Below the pieces are notes generated by a model. That model had not been told where the DNA came from. It worked only from the letters and a program-made list of their open reading frames with translations, and did not search any database. From Alphaproteobacteria bacterium (GTDB taxonomy: Bacteria > Pseudomonadota > Alphaproteobacteria > Sphingomonadales > JAKSBY01): a stretch of 64,000 bases of DNA. The position numbers and the translations under genes were made by a program. Numbering within the stretch: the stretch's first letter is position 1; every line of letters begins with the position of its first letter. Location of the stretch: NCBI GenBank assembly GCA_021774625.1, contig JAJFIV010000005.1, positions 1 to 64,000 on the forward strand, in the 5' to 3' direction. This document shows positions 1 through 15,399 of this stretch, one piece after another.

Positions 1-141
1 CGCAATGAAATCGAACGCCTGTTCCGCAGGCTGAAAGGCTTCCGCCGCATCTTCTCACGCTTCGAGAAGCTCGACATCATGTTCAGGGCCTTCATACAAT
101 TCGCCCTCATCATCGATATCATTAGTGTTAACACGCCCTAA
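1..141 (+). mobile_element. C-terminal end of an IS5-family transposase (cut by window edge)
   Basis: The first 141 bases are an open frame ending in TAA. It encodes 46 residues beginning RNEIERLFRRLKGFRRIFSR, which matches the conserved C-terminal part of the DDE domain in IS5-type transposases: the catalytic Glu in an N-x-I-E-R context, followed by a basic R-L-K-x-F-R-R-I motif. The upstream part lies outside the window, so whether the element is intact is unknown. No clear terminal inverted repeat was identified between here and the acylphosphatase gene. Confidence 0.75.
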
Positions 142-327
142 ATCATCTTTTACAATTTAACAAAGAAAAATGGGGCGGAAATCCTATATCCAAGGGCTGG
201 ACTCATCCCTGTTCTATCATGCTGTGGGGAACAGACGCTCGGCCGCGTTCGGTGGGAGATGTATTACAATCATAAGGAATGCATTTTGGATGGCTTTGCT
301 TATAAAATCACACTTAGGGGCCGGACC

Positions 328-618
328 CTACACTGTCGATTTGATATCGAACCGTTTCGCGGCCATGCCCTTGGCCGGTTCCGTTTTCACGGCGGATACG
401 AGCGCCGCGGGCGGGCCGCTCCGGCACAGTTCCAGCATCAGCCCCAGCTTGTCCTCCGGCCCGGCAAACAGCGCCTCAACCCGCCCGTCCCGCCGGTTGC
501 GGACCCAGCCCGTCAGGCCAAGCTGATCCGCCTGTTCCTTGGTCCAGGCACGAAACCATACGCCCTGCACCCGGCCCCGGATAAAGACCCTGACGGCTTT
601 ATTTTGCGGGGCATTCAT
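328..618 (-). CDS. acyP: Acylphosphatase
   Basis: A 96-residue protein, the usual size for acylphosphatase, which hydrolyses the carboxyl-phosphate bond of acylphosphates such as 1,3-bisphosphoglycerate or acetyl phosphate in the cytoplasm. The signature [12 protein letters not shown] (about residues 15-26) contains the phosphate-binding Arg. [13 protein letters not shown] (about 37-49) contains the catalytic Asn. The gene starts 3 bases after the stop of the upstream permease gene on the same strand, so it is probably the last gene of that transcript. No functional link between the two is evident. Confidence 0.93.
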   Translation of the reverse strand: MNAPQNKAVRVFIRGRVQGVWFRAWTKEQADQLGLTGWVRNRRDGRVEALFAGPEDKLGLMLELCRSGPPAALVSAVKTEPAKGMAAKRFDIKSTV

Positions 619-620
619 AC

Positions 621-3104
621 TTATTCGTAACGCAAGACGCGTGAGGGAGACTGCCGGGCGGCATTCATGATTTCAAAACCAATTGTTGCGAGCGCAACCA
701 GCAGAGCGCACAGACCCGCCGCGATAAAATAACCGGGACCAAGGCTGATGCGTTGCGTATAGCCCTGGAGCCAGAGGTTCATTAGATACCAGACGACCGG
801 CCAGGCCAGCAGATTCGCCGCCAGAATCGGTTTGGCGTACTGAAACAGAAAAAGCCCGGCGATGCGCCTTGTGGTCGCGCCAAGGGTTTTTCTGATGCCG
901 ATTTCCCGCTTCCGCTGGCCCAGATCAAAAAGCGTCACGCCATAAATTCCGGAAACGGAAAGAATCACAGCCAAAACGGCGAAGGCCATGACTATGCGCC
1001 CCCGCACAAGATCCTGCTCATATGTCCGCAACCAATTATCGGCGGCCAGCGAATATTTCAGAGGGTGGCGGGCGCCTGTATCCTGCCATATTCGCTCAAT
1101 TTCTCCGATCAGATGCGCGAAATCGCCGGTCCGGAAGGAAATAGTCAGAAAATCATTCTGGCCGTCGTAAACCGCATAGGCCAACGGGAGCGGTTTGACC
1201 TTTGGCGATTGCCATGGCAGGTCCGGTACGACCCCGATGATTTTGACGGAACGCGGCAAATCGCTCGCCGGACCCAGAACTAGCGGCTGACCGATCGCTT
1301 CTTCGGGGCTTGTGAACCCCAGCAAAGTCACTGCGGCCATATTCAGGACGACATTCGCATTGTCGGAAAGCTTAACGCCGTCCCCATCGTTTGAATAAAG
1401 AATATCCTGGCCGAAATCGCCGGAAAAAACGCGCCCTGCAATCGGCTTGATGCCGTAGGTTGCAAAAAAACCAAACCCAACGAAAAAGGAACTGATCGAA
1501 AAGCCTGTATCGCCGCCGATATATCCCGGCCGCATCAGTCCTAAATATCCACGATTGATTTCTCCCGGCACACGGCTGGAAAAGGCAACGCCCTCAACAT
1601 CCGGAAGGGCGCGTATCCTTTGCACCATTGAGGGGATTGCCTGTTGAATTCCACTCCGCCCCACCCCTTTTAAAAGCAACCGGTTGTCCGTTTCAAATCC
1701 CAACGGTCTTTTCTGCACATAATTAATTTGCGCGAAGGTAATGAAAACCACAGCCATCAGGGCGATGGCGATGGCGAACTGAACCGTAATCATGATCGAA
1801 TGCTTATAGCGGCCACCCAGGGGATTGGGCCGTTTTTTACCGAGCAGTGTGACGGCACGGGTTCTGATGACCTGATTGACCGGAAAGACGCCGCCGCTGA
1901 GTGCCGTGGCAAGCAGCAGCCCTGCAGTGATGACAACAAGGATCGGGTCCTGGAAAAGGGTGAATTCCAGATGCGTCAAAAATTGGGCATTGATCAGAGG
2001 AATCCCCATTTCGATCAAAGGCAGGGACAGGATCAGAGGAATCAGAACAATCAAGCTTATCAGGCTCAGTGTCTGCCCGATGAGCTGACGGCTTGTCGCG
2101 CCATGTATTTTGCGGATGGCCAGTTCCTGAGAGCGGAAGGAAAAGACCGCATGAGTGAAATTCATGAAGTTAAAGCCCGTTATCACCAGAATCAGGACGG
2201 CAACCACGGCGAAACCATAAACGGTTACATGGTCCACGCCCGGCTTGAAGGACTTGTCGTGCCGTCCGTAAAGCCGGATATCCGTTAACGCAACGGGGTC
2301 AAATTCATAAGCGACCGTCTCCCGTAAATCGGGCGGCATAAACGGCTTCATCCCAGGGGACAGGCGCGTTTTCAGCGCTTCAATACCGGCCCCTTCCTTT
2401 AATAAAAAATAGGTGTTCGCCGAATAAGAGCCCCATTCCTCAAGAATGTTGAAGGAATCGGACGGCCCGGCCCAGACTTCGGGCACGATCCGCACAAAAT
2501 AATCCGCAACCAGATGGGCGTTGACCGGAATATTCTCAACAACCGCCGTGACCTTCAGGGGCCGGTCCGGACTGCGTGACGTATAGAGAATTTTTCCAAG
2601 AGCCTCCCCCGAACCGAACAGCCGTTCGGCCGTCGATTGCGTGAGCACGACCGCGTTCGGGTCCGAAAAGGCATCAGCCGCATTGCCCGCAGAAAAAGGA
2701 AGCTGAAAGATGCGAAAGAAATTTTCATCCGCAGCGATCTCCTGCAATTCAAACGTCCTGTCACCCTGAATCAGTACAGGCGGATCCGCATACATGGTCG
2801 CCGTCGCATCAAAATGCGTGGCGATCTCAATGCCGGGAAAATGCGCGGTAAGAATATCCTTGGCGGGAAAGGCCACCTGCGATCTTTCATACGGCACCCG
2901 GCCGGGCGTTGTCGCCGTCATTTCAAGCCGGTAAATTCGTTCGGCATTGGGCCAAAACTGATCGTAAGTCAGTTCAAAATTGACGAAGATCAGAAGAAGG
3001 CCCGCCCCGGACACGCCGATCAAAAGACTGAACAGCGCCACCAGAGACGGCACTTTATGACGTTTGTAAGCACCGAAACCTGCCCGGAAAAAACTGGAAT
3101 ACAT
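621..3104 (-). CDS. Orphan FtsX/MacB-type ABC transporter permease
   Basis: An 827-residue membrane protein with the two-block MacB/FtsX permease layout. It has an N-terminal membrane helix (about residues 17-42), a long MacB-type periplasmic domain, a three-helix FtsX block (about 290-410), a second extracytoplasmic domain and a final three-helix block ending in the family tail LRYE. Such permeases work with an ABC ATPase in mechanotransmission or export of lipoproteins, peptides or drugs. No ATPase gene is present nearby. The start is supported by a GGAAGG-like site before ATG. A paralogue with the same architecture lies at 39453-41885. The substrate cannot be told from sequence. Confidence 0.85.
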   Translation of the reverse strand: MYSSFFRAGFGAYKRHKVPSLVALFSLLIGVSGAGLLLIFVNFELTYDQFWPNAERIYRLEMTATTPGRVPYERSQVAFPAKDILTAHFPGIEIATHFDATATMYADPPVLIQGDRTFELQEIAADENFFRIFQLPFSAGNAADAFSDPNAVVLTQSTAERLFGSGEALGKILYTSRSPDRPLKVTAVVENIPVNAHLVADYFVRIVPEVWAGPSDSFNILEEWGSYSANTYFLLKEGAGIEALKTRLSPGMKPFMPPDLRETVAYEFDPVALTDIRLYGRHDKSFKPGVDHVTVYGFAVVAVLILVITGFNFMNFTHAVFSFRSQELAIRKIHGATSRQLIGQTLSLISLIVLIPLILSLPLIEMGIPLINAQFLTHLEFTLFQDPILVVITAGLLLATALSGGVFPVNQVIRTRAVTLLGKKRPNPLGGRYKHSIMITVQFAIAIALMAVVFITFAQINYVQKRPLGFETDNRLLLKGVGRSGIQQAIPSMVQRIRALPDVEGVAFSSRVPGEINRGYLGLMRPGYIGGDTGFSISSFFVGFGFFATYGIKPIAGRVFSGDFGQDILYSNDGDGVKLSDNANVVLNMAAVTLLGFTSPEEAIGQPLVLGPASDLPRSVKIIGVVPDLPWQSPKVKPLPLAYAVYDGQNDFLTISFRTGDFAHLIGEIERIWQDTGARHPLKYSLAADNWLRTYEQDLVRGRIVMAFAVLAVILSVSGIYGVTLFDLGQRKREIGIRKTLGATTRRIAGLFLFQYAKPILAANLLAWPVVWYLMNLWLQGYTQRISLGPGYFIAAGLCALLVALATIGFEIMNAARQSPSRVLRYE

Positions 3105-3126
3105 GGCCTAGCCTTCCCGTCTTCAC

Positions 3127-3173
3127 ACGTGCCGGCAGGAGGGGGGCCGCCGCCCCCTTCCTGCCGTCCACGT
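3127..3173. other. Long GC-rich intergenic hairpin
   Basis: Arms CGGCAGGA (3133-3140) and TCCTGCCG (3159-3166) extend inward through a G-T wobble and GGGGG/CCCCC. They extend outward, past small bulges, through ACGTG/CACGT. The hairpin lies between the S41 protease gene and the downstream permease gene on the same strand. There is no U-rich tail on either strand, so it is not a canonical intrinsic terminator. It could attenuate read-through or protect mRNA ends. Confidence 0.6.
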
Positions 3174-3244
3174 AAGGAAACCTAACCGATTCCGGCGAGG
3201 GTTGACAAGACGGGCGGCGTATCTCCGCCCACCTATATCCGTAG

Positions 3245-6517
<3,273 letters not shown>

Positions 6518-6684
6518 GATTGCTGTCCCTCTATCGATGAATTTTATGTAACAGGCGTACTATAAGCACTTGCAGACCTGAGTAAACCAAAATGGGCTAA
6601 GATTCTTATAATTTCAAAACAGACATTTAATAAAACGCCGAGCCTGTCGTTGATTATCAGTCAGATTCTTTGATGTAGAAAAGT

Positions 6685-7467
6685 TCAGCCAACGTGCAAC
6701 ACAGTTAACGCCCCCGTAACGAGGAAAAATTTATAGACCATTGCGCTTTCCAGACCATGGCGGAAGCAAAGCCATCCCGCAGCAGCCGCACTAATAGTCC
6801 CGCTTAGGGCTTGTTGAACCAGCAGCGCCGCGGGTGGGTCTCCCAATATTTGAAATGGCGTCGGCAAATGGCTCAACATGGTCAAAACCGCCATACCAAT
6901 AATCGCCGCATAAGCTGCTGTATTACTCATTTTTTCGGGACGGCCCGCAAACATCCATGTGATCCATAGCACCAGGGAAAACAGGCCCCAACGCATGACA
7001 ATCTCTTCAGTAATCGAGCCATAAATCAGGGCGGTTGCGGGATGTAACGCATCCCGTTCAAATGCTTTTACAGCAGCCAGGCTTTCATCCGGTATCAACA
7101 GTCCCAGCAAAAAATATAATGCCGCCAAAACAAGGCCTACGCCCAATGCTGTTTTGCCGGAAATGAAAAGCAACCCCTTTAAACCGCTTGCCGAGTCGCC
7201 AAAACGCTGGACCTGAAGTCCTGTCTTATGCGCAAGGAAGCGGCCCAAAACTACCGCAATGCCCAACATCAGGAACGGCCCTATCATGGTGGATAGTTTG
7301 AATGACTCCTTCGTCAAACCCGCCGCAATCACTTCGGACGGCATCGGGATATCGGTCAAATACAGGGAAATCACACCGGAAAGGCCGGCAAGCCATAATA
7401 AGAAGGCTGTTTTCCAGCTTCGGGCGGGCAGCCACTTGTTTACAGTCGGATTAATCTGGGTCTTCAT
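6685..7467 (-). CDS. CPBP-family intramembrane metalloprotease (CAAX-like)
   Basis: 260 residues. ATG at 7467 is preferred because GAGGAGAACAAAT stands directly before it; an upstream in-frame start at 7509 lacks a site. The protein has several membrane helices and the family motifs EEIVMRWG (Glu-Glu and Arg of motif 1) and a later His in LSHLPT. CPBP proteins are Abi/CAAX-like membrane endopeptidases. The gene follows an ECF sigma factor and a 4TM protein on the same strand, about 110 bases after the latter. A role in proteolysis linked to that module is possible but only inferred. Confidence 0.82.
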   Translation of the reverse strand: MKTQINPTVNKWLPARSWKTAFLLWLAGLSGVISLYLTDIPMPSEVIAAGLTKESFKLSTMIGPFLMLGIAVVLGRFLAHKTGLQVQRFGDSASGLKGLLFISGKTALGVGLVLAALYFLLGLLIPDESLAAVKAFERDALHPATALIYGSITEEIVMRWGLFSLVLWITWMFAGRPEKMSNTAAYAAIIGMAVLTMLSHLPTPFQILGDPPAALLVQQALSGTISAAAAGWLCFRHGLESAMVYKFFLVTGALTVLHVG

Positions 7468-7575
7468 ATTTGTTCTCCTCATATCAAATTCGCAATAAAC
7501 GCCCTGCACCGGGCGCTTATGGAGAACAGTCAGGTAACGGGAATATTTCTTACAAAAAAATTCTGATGCGGTTGG

Positions 7576-8163
7576 TCAGGCCTCTTCAAATTCATCCCGA
7601 ACGGCCTGAAGGCGGGCCAGTTCGCGTGACTTTCTGCGGATCATCAATCCTATGATCAGGCTGATAACAACCGAGGCAGCGAGTGCGATGCCAACCTCCA
7701 ACAGGCTTGGCCACACTGTAGCGGCAGCAGCCTGCCTAACTTTGGCAATCAATTGCCCAAAAATGAGACCGGACAGCGTGGCGGGGAAAATCAGAATTGC
7801 CGCGAGTTTTGAAACCCAGATGAACATACGAATACGCCGGATGGAAAGATCAAGGAGATCTTTTGTGCTTTCCGATGCGCTGCCCCATAATTTTCGCCGG
7901 GACCAGAAGCTGATAATGCCACCTGCCAGCAGGAAAGTAATTGTGAAAACAGCACTTCCAATCACTATTGGAGCCGGATGCAGCAGCGTCAACCAGAGAA
8001 TGACCGCACCAACGGCGGATAAAAGGATAATTTCTAAAATCACTAGCAACCGCATCCGTAGGGTTTCCCGGCGAACGCGTTTTAAAATATCTTTGCCAAC
8101 AGACAATGACTCGTCGTTTTGCCAAAGGCCGGAAAGGACATCCATATCGTTTTCGTCAGTCAT
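7576..8163 (-). CDS. Four-helix membrane protein, putative anti-sigma factor
   Basis: 195 residues. A cytosolic N-terminal stretch of about 36 residues is followed by helices near 37-60, 66-87, 113-138 and 150-174 and a short basic tail. Its start overlaps the 3' end of the ECF sigma factor gene by 8 bases, indicating translational coupling. A membrane protein coupled to an ECF sigma gene is commonly its anti-sigma factor. No zinc-binding HxxxCxxC motif of the ZAS class is seen, so the role rests on gene position and topology. It is otherwise an unrecognised family. Confidence 0.65.
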   Translation of the reverse strand: MTDENDMDVLSGLWQNDESLSVGKDILKRVRRETLRMRLLVILEIILLSAVGAVILWLTLLHPAPIVIGSAVFTITFLLAGGIISFWSRRKLWGSASESTKDLLDLSIRRIRMFIWVSKLAAILIFPATLSGLIFGQLIAKVRQAAAATVWPSLLEVGIALAASVVISLIIGLMIRRKSRELARLQAVRDEFEEA

Positions 8164-8653
8164 GTGTTTTCTGAATCCTTTCCATCAACGCCGCTTTAGC
8201 ACGATGATATCGGACAGTGGCGTTATTAACGCTGATCCCAAAAGTATCCGCAATTTCAGCATGATTAAATCCTTCCAGAGCAAGAGTGATAATCTCGCGC
8301 TGAGGGATCGGAAGAGTTCGCACAATCCGCTCCAAGGCCCGCCGTCGCGCATTTTTGTCGCTGGCTTCTTCGGGGGTCGGTGAATCATCGGCAATATTTT
8401 CGTCCAGTAGCGCTTGCCGGTTGCGCTTGACCTCCCGTGCCACATGACTAATGGAGCGATTATGGGCAATCCGAGCAATAAAGGTCTTAATGGATGCATC
8501 ACCGCGAAATTTTGGCAGCGCCTGCCAGATGGCCAGTACGATTTCCTGCCACAAATCTTCCCTGAGATGCTGATCAACCTCATAGGACCCGGCTATGCGG
8601 CGGATCATACCGGAATATTCCTGCACGGCCTCTTCGAAATCATCTTTGTTCAA
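8156..8653 (-). CDS. ECF-type RNA polymerase sigma factor
   Basis: 165 residues with sigma region 2 (DLWQEIVLAIWQALPKFRG and the RIAHNRSISH stretch, about residues 33-75) and region 4 (LPIPQREIITLALEG, then AEIADTFGISVNNATVRYH, about 113-152) forming the helix-turn-helix that reads the -35 element. Region 3 is absent, as in ECF factors. The only in-frame start upstream of region 2 is TTG at 8653; a GGAGG lies too far upstream (18 bases) to be convincing, so the start is uncertain. It probably autoregulates the unit of sigma factor, 4TM protein and CPBP protease. The inducing signal is unknown. Confidence 0.9.
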   Translation of the reverse strand: MNKDDFEEAVQEYSGMIRRIAGSYEVDQHLREDLWQEIVLAIWQALPKFRGDASIKTFIARIAHNRSISHVAREVKRNRQALLDENIADDSPTPEEASDKNARRRALERIVRTLPIPQREIITLALEGFNHAEIADTFGISVNNATVRYHRAKAALMERIQKTHD

Positions 8654-8682
8654 GGTCGGTTTGACGGCAAACCTCCGTGTGC

Positions 8683-10671
<1,989 letters not shown>

Positions 10672-10809
10672 AGCCGCACTCCGTTGACCTGATGCGTTTG
10701 TTTAGAGGGATATTGGAAATTCGACAAGAGTTGACCGGACGATAATTTGCCGGACGGGCGAGGTGACCCGTTTTTTCAGTTTTCGGCGTCTCGCCGGGAA
10801 ATCGCCCGG

Positions 10810-12840
10810 TCAGGCGTCGACGGGAGCAGGTTTGGCTGCTGAAACGGGGGTATGGCCGGCTTGCTTAGAGGCAGGGGAAAGATGCCCCTTTGTACAGGCT
10901 TCAATCGCCTGCAAGAGCTTATCATGATCAATGGGTTTGGTAATACAGGCAGTCATACCACACGCTATAAAACCCGCCAGCTGATCCTGCATGCTATGCG
11001 CGGTGCAGCCGATAATCGGGATTTTGCCATCCTTCCCGGACAAGGCGCGAATCGCTTTCGTTGCTTCACACCCGTCCATTTCCGGCATCTGGATATCCAT
11101 TAAAACCAGATCGTAGGAACCTTTTTTTACCGCGGCGACAGCATCCCTACCGCTATAGACACGGTCAATATGATGACCGTATTTTGCCAGCATGCCGGCA
11201 ATGACCATCTGGTTAAGATCGATATCATCGGCCGAAAGAATCCTCAGAGCGCGTGCCGCCGCGACGGTGCTGACAGGCCGTTCGGCAACCCGGGCAGCCG
11301 GCTCCGTCCGACTTGTCTCCATGCCGGCCCCGGATGAAAACTGTGCGGGGGCATAGGGAATTGTAACGGTGAATGTGCTGCCTTGCCCGGATATGCTTTT
11401 GACACCGATCTGCCCGGCCATCAGGCCGACCAGTTGACTCACAATTGCCAGGCCAAGTCCGCTGCCGCCATACCGGCGGGTCGTGGACGCATCGGCCTGG
11501 GTAAATTTGCTGAACAGTTTTTTGGTCTGCTCCGGGGAAATGCCAATGCCGGTATCGGCGACAGAGATAATCAGCGCCGGTCCGGCGCGGTTATAAGGGG
11601 CGTGAGAAACGGTGACGTTGACCCCGCCATGCTCGGTGAATTTGATGGCGTTGCCAACCAGATTGAAGAGTACCTGCCGGATTCTGGTCGGGTCGGTATG
11701 AATAATGCCGGGAATATCGGGGGCGAATTCACAGGTTAAACTTATACCTTTTTCCTGTGCCCGGATCACCAGCAACGCCCTGACCTCCTCAACCAGCTTG
11801 CGGATATCGAAATCGATCTTTTCCAGGGCGGCCTTGCGGGCCTCGAGTTTGGAGATGTCGAGAATATCATTGATCAGGGTCAGCAGGGATTTTCCGGATT
11901 CCTTGATGGTGCGGATATAGAGCCGGCGCTGTTCCGGCGAAATATCCGGATTCTGCAAAAGTGTCGCCATGCCCAGCACACCGTTCAGCGGCGTGCGGAT
12001 TTCGTGGCTCATGATCGCCAGAAAGTCTGACTTGGCCTGACTTGCGGCCTCGGCCTCCCGGAATGCATCATAAATATTGATCAGCATACCGGTTAAAACA
12101 CACAGATAGCCGGCAAATTTCAAGGCATGGGCCATGAAATAATTGAAGTCAAAGACTTCATTCATCAGGGCAATATACGGATACTGGCTGAACAGGCTGA
12201 AAATCAGCCCCATCACCAGCCAGTGATCAAAGGATTCCGTGCGCCAGGCTCCTCTATAAAGGCTTCCCACCAGTGCGATCAGAAAAAGAAGCCCCGGAAT
12301 CAGCTCCCGCGTGCGCCCCATATAGGGGTCCGAATAACTCAGATTCTGCAGCGGAACAGCTGAAAATATCAGAAAACTGATCGCCGTCACCGCGGCAACA
12401 AAGGCAAAAATTTTCCAGTTATAGCGCACCTTTGCGACACTGTCCTGCCCGTGGATGAACCAGGTCGCTATGGAAAAGAGAAGCAGTGTGGATAAGACGA
12501 TCCGGCCCGCATACCAACTCCAGGCGGCCAGTGATATGCCATTCGCCATGGTCATCAGCGGCACCAGATCGCTCGTGACAATGGTATGATAAGCGTCCAG
12601 AAGGCCCGTTCCGAGAAAGGCGGCGCCGACATAGAGCAGACCGCTGTTCGATTTTCCGACATGGCGCAGGATCGCGGCGATGCCGACAAAAATCGCGGTA
12701 ATGGAAGCCGCCGCCTCAATCAGGGTGTGCCCGCCGGGCGTACCGCGCCACTCAAGGCCCTGCCCGGCCAGAAACAGGGCCAGCAGCGCCGTGCTCACGG
12801 CGCCATAGCAAAGAAAACGCATCCGTCCGGCCGATATCAT
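10810..12840 (-). CDS. Membrane-bound hybrid histidine kinase with MASE3-like sensor
   Basis: 676 residues from ATG at 12840; the frame stays open to TTG at 12996, but that extension looks non-coding. Residues 1-255 form 7-8 membrane helices with a MASE3-like LDAYHT motif (81-86). They are followed by HisKA with phospho-acceptor His279 in [10 protein letters not shown], an HATPase domain (N box [10 protein letters not shown] boxes DTGIGI and GGSGLGLAI) and a C-terminal receiver with phospho-acceptor Asp in [11 protein letters not shown]. No separate response regulator or output domain is encoded nearby, so phosphate probably passes to an unlinked phosphotransfer protein. The ligand is unknown. 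Confidence 0.88.
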   Translation of the reverse strand: MISAGRMRFLCYGAVSTALLALFLAGQGLEWRGTPGGHTLIEAAASITAIFVGIAAILRHVGKSNSGLLYVGAAFLGTGLLDAYHTIVTSDLVPLMTMANGISLAAWSWYAGRIVLSTLLLFSIATWFIHGQDSVAKVRYNWKIFAFVAAVTAISFLIFSAVPLQNLSYSDPYMGRTRELIPGLLFLIALVGSLYRGAWRTESFDHWLVMGLIFSLFSQYPYIALMNEVFDFNYFMAHALKFAGYLCVLTGMLINIYDAFREAEAASQAKSDFLAIMSHEIRTPLNGVLGMATLLQNPDISPEQRRLYIRTIKESGKSLLTLINDILDISKLEARKAALEKIDFDIRKLVEEVRALLVIRAQEKGISLTCEFAPDIPGIIHTDPTRIRQVLFNLVGNAIKFTEHGGVNVTVSHAPYNRAGPALIISVADTGIGISPEQTKKLFSKFTQADASTTRRYGGSGLGLAIVSQLVGLMAGQIGVKSISGQGSTFTVTIPYAPAQFSSGAGMETSRTEPAARVAERPVSTVAAARALRILSADDIDLNQMVIAGMLAKYGHHIDRVYSGRDAVAAVKKGSYDLVLMDIQMPEMDGCEATKAIRALSGKDGKIPIIGCTAHSMQDQLAGFIACGMTACITKPIDHDKLLQAIEACTKGHLSPASKQAGHTPVSAAKPAPVDA

Positions 12841-13017
12841 GCTTTTGCCGTCATTATGTTCCCGATGGCCGGAATGTACCAGCAACAGGGTTAGAAAACA
12901 TTTAAGATGGCGGCAGGGCAAAAAAGAAACCACGGCCGCAACCGTGCGCACCATCCCAACCTGATTCCCGGTCGGCTGCCTTCCGGTCCAAAACAAGGAC
13001 AGCGCTTACCTTTATCT

Positions 13018-13049
13018 AAAGTCTTTTCTGATCAGGTTGACCCATTTGA
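13018..13049 (+). repeat. Single arm of a dispersed palindromic repeat
   Basis: The sequence AAGTCTTTTCTGATCAGG followed by TTGACCCATTTGA is nearly identical to one arm of the 29-bp palindrome at 50672-50742. Here only one arm is present, between the histidine kinase gene and pgk. A shorter match (TAGAGTCTTTTC) begins at 38554, after the RND pump gene. Confidence 0.7.
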
Positions 13050-13091
13050 CCGGACAGTCGTGCATGCGGGACCGGAATGAGAGTATTGGCG

Positions 13092-14264
13092 TTAATCCTT
13101 TTCCAGCGCCTTCACGCCCGGCAGATCTCTGCCCTCCATCCATTCCAGGAACGCGCCGCCGGCTGTGGAGATGTGGCTGAAATTCTTGGCGACACCGGCA
13201 TGGTTGAGGGCGGCAACGGTGTCGCCGCCGCCGGCGATGGAGGTGAGATTGCCTTCGAGCGTCAGTTTGGCGGCATATTTGGCGAGGGCCACGGTGGCCT
13301 GATCGAAGGGCGGGGTCTCGAAAGCGCCCAATGGGCCGTTCCAGATCAGGGTCCGGCAACGGTCCAGCACGTGGGAGAGAGCCGCAACAGCCTCCGGTCC
13401 CACATCCAGGATCATCTCATCTGAACCGACATCACCGACGGAGGTGGTGCGGATGTCCGGGTTCGGTTTGAATTCCTTCGCCAGAACCACATCGGAGGGC
13501 AGGTGTACGATGCAGCCCGCCGCCTTTGCCTCTCTGAGGATCATGTTTGCAGTTCCGGTCAGATCATGCTCGCACAGCGACTTGCCGACATCGATTCCCT
13601 GCGCCGCCAGAAAGGTATTGGCCATGCCGCCGCCAATAATCAGATGCTCGACCTTTTTCACCAGATTATGCAGCACATCCAGTTTGCTGGAGACCTTCGC
13701 CCCGCCGACAACAGCAGCCACCGGGCGTTTCGGATTGCCGAGCGCCGCTTCCAGCGCCGCCAGTTCCCGCGCCATGGAAAGCCCGGCCGCAGACGGCAGC
13801 AGATGGGCAATGCCCTCGGTAGACGCATGCGCCCGGTGCGCCGCGGAAAAAGCGTCATTCACATAGACATCGCCCAGCGCCGCCAGTGTTTTCGCGAAGT
13901 CCGGATCATTGGCCTCCTCCCCCGGATGGAAGCGGAGATTCTCCAGAAGGGTAACGCCCTTTATGTCTCTATTAGAATATTCTATGTTAAAAATAACTGG
14001 TTCGCCAAAGGCGGTTTTCAGGGCGGGGATCAGCGGCTTCAGCGACATATCCGGCGCCACCTTGCCTTTGGGGCGGCCGAAATGGGACATCAGGATGACC
14101 GTGGCGCCCTGTTTGCGGAGCGCCTTCACGGTCGGGACCACGGAGCGGATTCGGGTGTCGTCGGTAACCGCGCCGTCCTTCATTGGGACGTTGAGATCGG
14201 CCCGGACAAGCACGCGTTTGCCGGTCAGATCGCCGAGGTCATCGATGGTTTTGAAGGATGGCAT
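13092..14264 (-). CDS. pgk: Phosphoglycerate kinase
   Basis: 390 residues. It catalyses the reversible transfer of phosphate between 1,3-bisphosphoglycerate and ADP in glycolysis and gluconeogenesis. The substrate-binding motif [13 protein letters not shown] is near the N-terminus, SHFGRPKG is near residue 60, and the nucleotide site [15 protein letters not shown] and the C-terminal IAGGGDT loop are present. The start has GGGGAAACGCTT before ATG. It is the last gene of tkt-gap-pgk on this strand, separated from gap by a palindromic repeat. Its coding sequence contains one copy of the TAGAATATTCTA palindrome. Confidence 0.97.
   Translation of the reverse strand: MPSFKTIDDLGDLTGKRVLVRADLNVPMKDGAVTDDTRIRSVVPTVKALRKQGATVILMSHFGRPKGKVAPDMSLKPLIPALKTAFGEPVIFNIEYSNRDIKGVTLLENLRFHPGEEANDPDFAKTLAALGDVYVNDAFSAAHRAHASTEGIAHLLPSAAGLSMARELAALEAALGNPKRPVAAVVGGAKVSSKLDVLHNLVKKVEHLIIGGGMANTFLAAQGIDVGKSLCEHDLTGTANMILREAKAAGCIVHLPSDVVLAKEFKPNPDIRTTSVGDVGSDEMILDVGPEAVAALSHVLDRCRTLIWNGPLGAFETPPFDQATVALAKYAAKLTLEGNLTSIAGGGDTVAALNHAGVAKNFSHISTAGGAFLEWMEGRDLPGVKALEKD
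13973..13984. repeat. 12-bp perfect palindrome, copy A
   Basis: TAGAATATTCTA inside pgk, encoding part of the stretch FNIEYSN. Identical palindromes occur at 26475-26486 and 59573-59584. Because this copy is inside a coding region, an operator role is doubtful for it. Confidence 0.8.
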
Positions 14265-14283
14265 AAGCGTTTCCCCGGCCGGG

Positions 14284-14339
14284 CTTCGACAGGCTCAGCC
14301 CGAACGTTTTGCTAACCGTTCGCCCTGAGCCTGTCGAAG
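14284..14339. repeat. REP-like inverted repeat between gap and pgk
   Basis: The left arm CTTCGACAGGCTCAGCCCGA (extending three further bases) and the right arm CGTTCGCCCTGAGCCTGTCG (extending AAG) pair almost perfectly around a 10-base loop. This type of CTTCGACAGGCTCAG palindrome is widespread between genes in proteobacteria. A second copy lies at 57806-57882 in the pur operon. In this operon it may stabilise or separate mRNA segments. Confidence 0.85.
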
Positions 14340-14376
14340 GGCGGGTCCAGTGAGGTGGAACCGAAATAGCCCCGGT

Positions 14377-15384
14377 CTAGAGGAATTTCCCCATGGCCAG
14401 CGCGGTATCCCGCATGCGGTTGGAAAAACCCCATTCATTATCGTACCAGGACAGGACCCGCACCAGCTTGCCTTCAATCACCTGGGTCTGGTCGGTGTCG
14501 ACGCTGGAACTGGCCGGATTATGATTATAGTCGATGGAGACGGTGGGCTCGTCCACCATATCCAGAATGCCCTTGAGCGGACCCTCGGATGCGGCGCGCA
14601 GCGCGCCGTTCACCTCTTCCACCGACGTATCGCGGGCGGGAACAAACTTCAGATCAACCACCGAGACATTGGGGGTCGGCACCCGGATCGAGGAGCCGTC
14701 CAGCTTGCCGGCAAGCTCAGGCAGCACCAGACCAACGGCGCGCGCGGCGCCGGTTGAAGTCGGGATCATCGAAAGCGCGGCGGCGCGGGCGCGGCGCGGG
14801 TCCTTGTGCAGGGTGTCATGGATGCGCTGATCGCCGGTATAGGCATGGATGGTGGTCATATAACCGCGCTTGATGCCGATGGCATCATTCAGCACCTTGG
14901 CCACCGGGGCCAGGCAATTGGTGGTGCAGGAGGCGTTGGAGACCACGGTATGACCCGCTTCCAGCTTGTCATGATTGACGCCATATACCACCGTCAGGTC
15001 CACATTCTTGGCCGGGGCGGAAATCAGCACCCGTTTGGCGCCTGCAGCCAGATGGGCGCCAGCCTGTTCCTTGGAGGCGAAAATGCCGGTGCATTCCAGG
15101 GCGATATCAACGCCGAGATCGCCCCAGGGCAGATTGGCCGGATCGCGCTCCTGGGTGACGCGGATTTTGCTGCCATTGACGATCATGCTGTCGCCTTCAA
15201 CGGCAATATCACCGGGGAACGGACCATGCACCGAATCCCGCTTTAAAAGATAGGCGTTCATATCCACATCGCCGAGATCATTGATGCCGACTATTTCGAT
15301 ATCCCTGTTGCCGCTTTCCTGAATGGCGCGGAAAACCAGACGGCCGATGCGGCCAAATCCATTGATCGATGCCCGTAGGGTCAT
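14377..15384 (-). CDS. gap: Type I glyceraldehyde-3-phosphate dehydrogenase
   Basis: 335 residues. It oxidises glyceraldehyde 3-phosphate with NAD(P) and phosphate to 1,3-bisphosphoglycerate. The Rossmann start [14 protein letters not shown] is at residues 7-20. The catalytic Cys lies in [12 protein letters not shown] (about 150-161). [11 protein letters not shown] and the C-terminal [13 protein letters not shown] are canonical. GGAGTAGACAT precedes ATG. It lies between tkt (15 bases upstream) and pgk, forming one sugar-phosphate operon. Confidence 0.97.
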   Translation of the reverse strand: MTLRASINGFGRIGRLVFRAIQESGNRDIEIVGINDLGDVDMNAYLLKRDSVHGPFPGDIAVEGDSMIVNGSKIRVTQERDPANLPWGDLGVDIALECTGIFASKEQAGAHLAAGAKRVLISAPAKNVDLTVVYGVNHDKLEAGHTVVSNASCTTNCLAPVAKVLNDAIGIKRGYMTTIHAYTGDQRIHDTLHKDPRRARAAALSMIPTSTGAARAVGLVLPELAGKLDGSSIRVPTPNVSVVDLKFVPARDTSVEEVNGALRAASEGPLKGILDMVDEPTVSIDYNHNPASSSVDTDQTQVIEGKLVRVLSWYDNEWGFSNRMRDTALAMGKFL

Positions 15385-15399
15385 ATGTCTACTCCGTTG

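Noticed and set aside
10740-10809. Intrinsic terminator after the histidine kinase
   Set aside because: CGGCG/CGCCG pairs next to a T-run, but the T-run is on the wrong side for the kinase transcript and no plus-strand gene ends there.
12841-12996. N-terminal extension of the histidine kinase to TTG at 12996
   Set aside because: The extra 52 residues have no membrane pattern fitting the sensor and no ribosome site; the kinase starts sensibly at ATG 12840.
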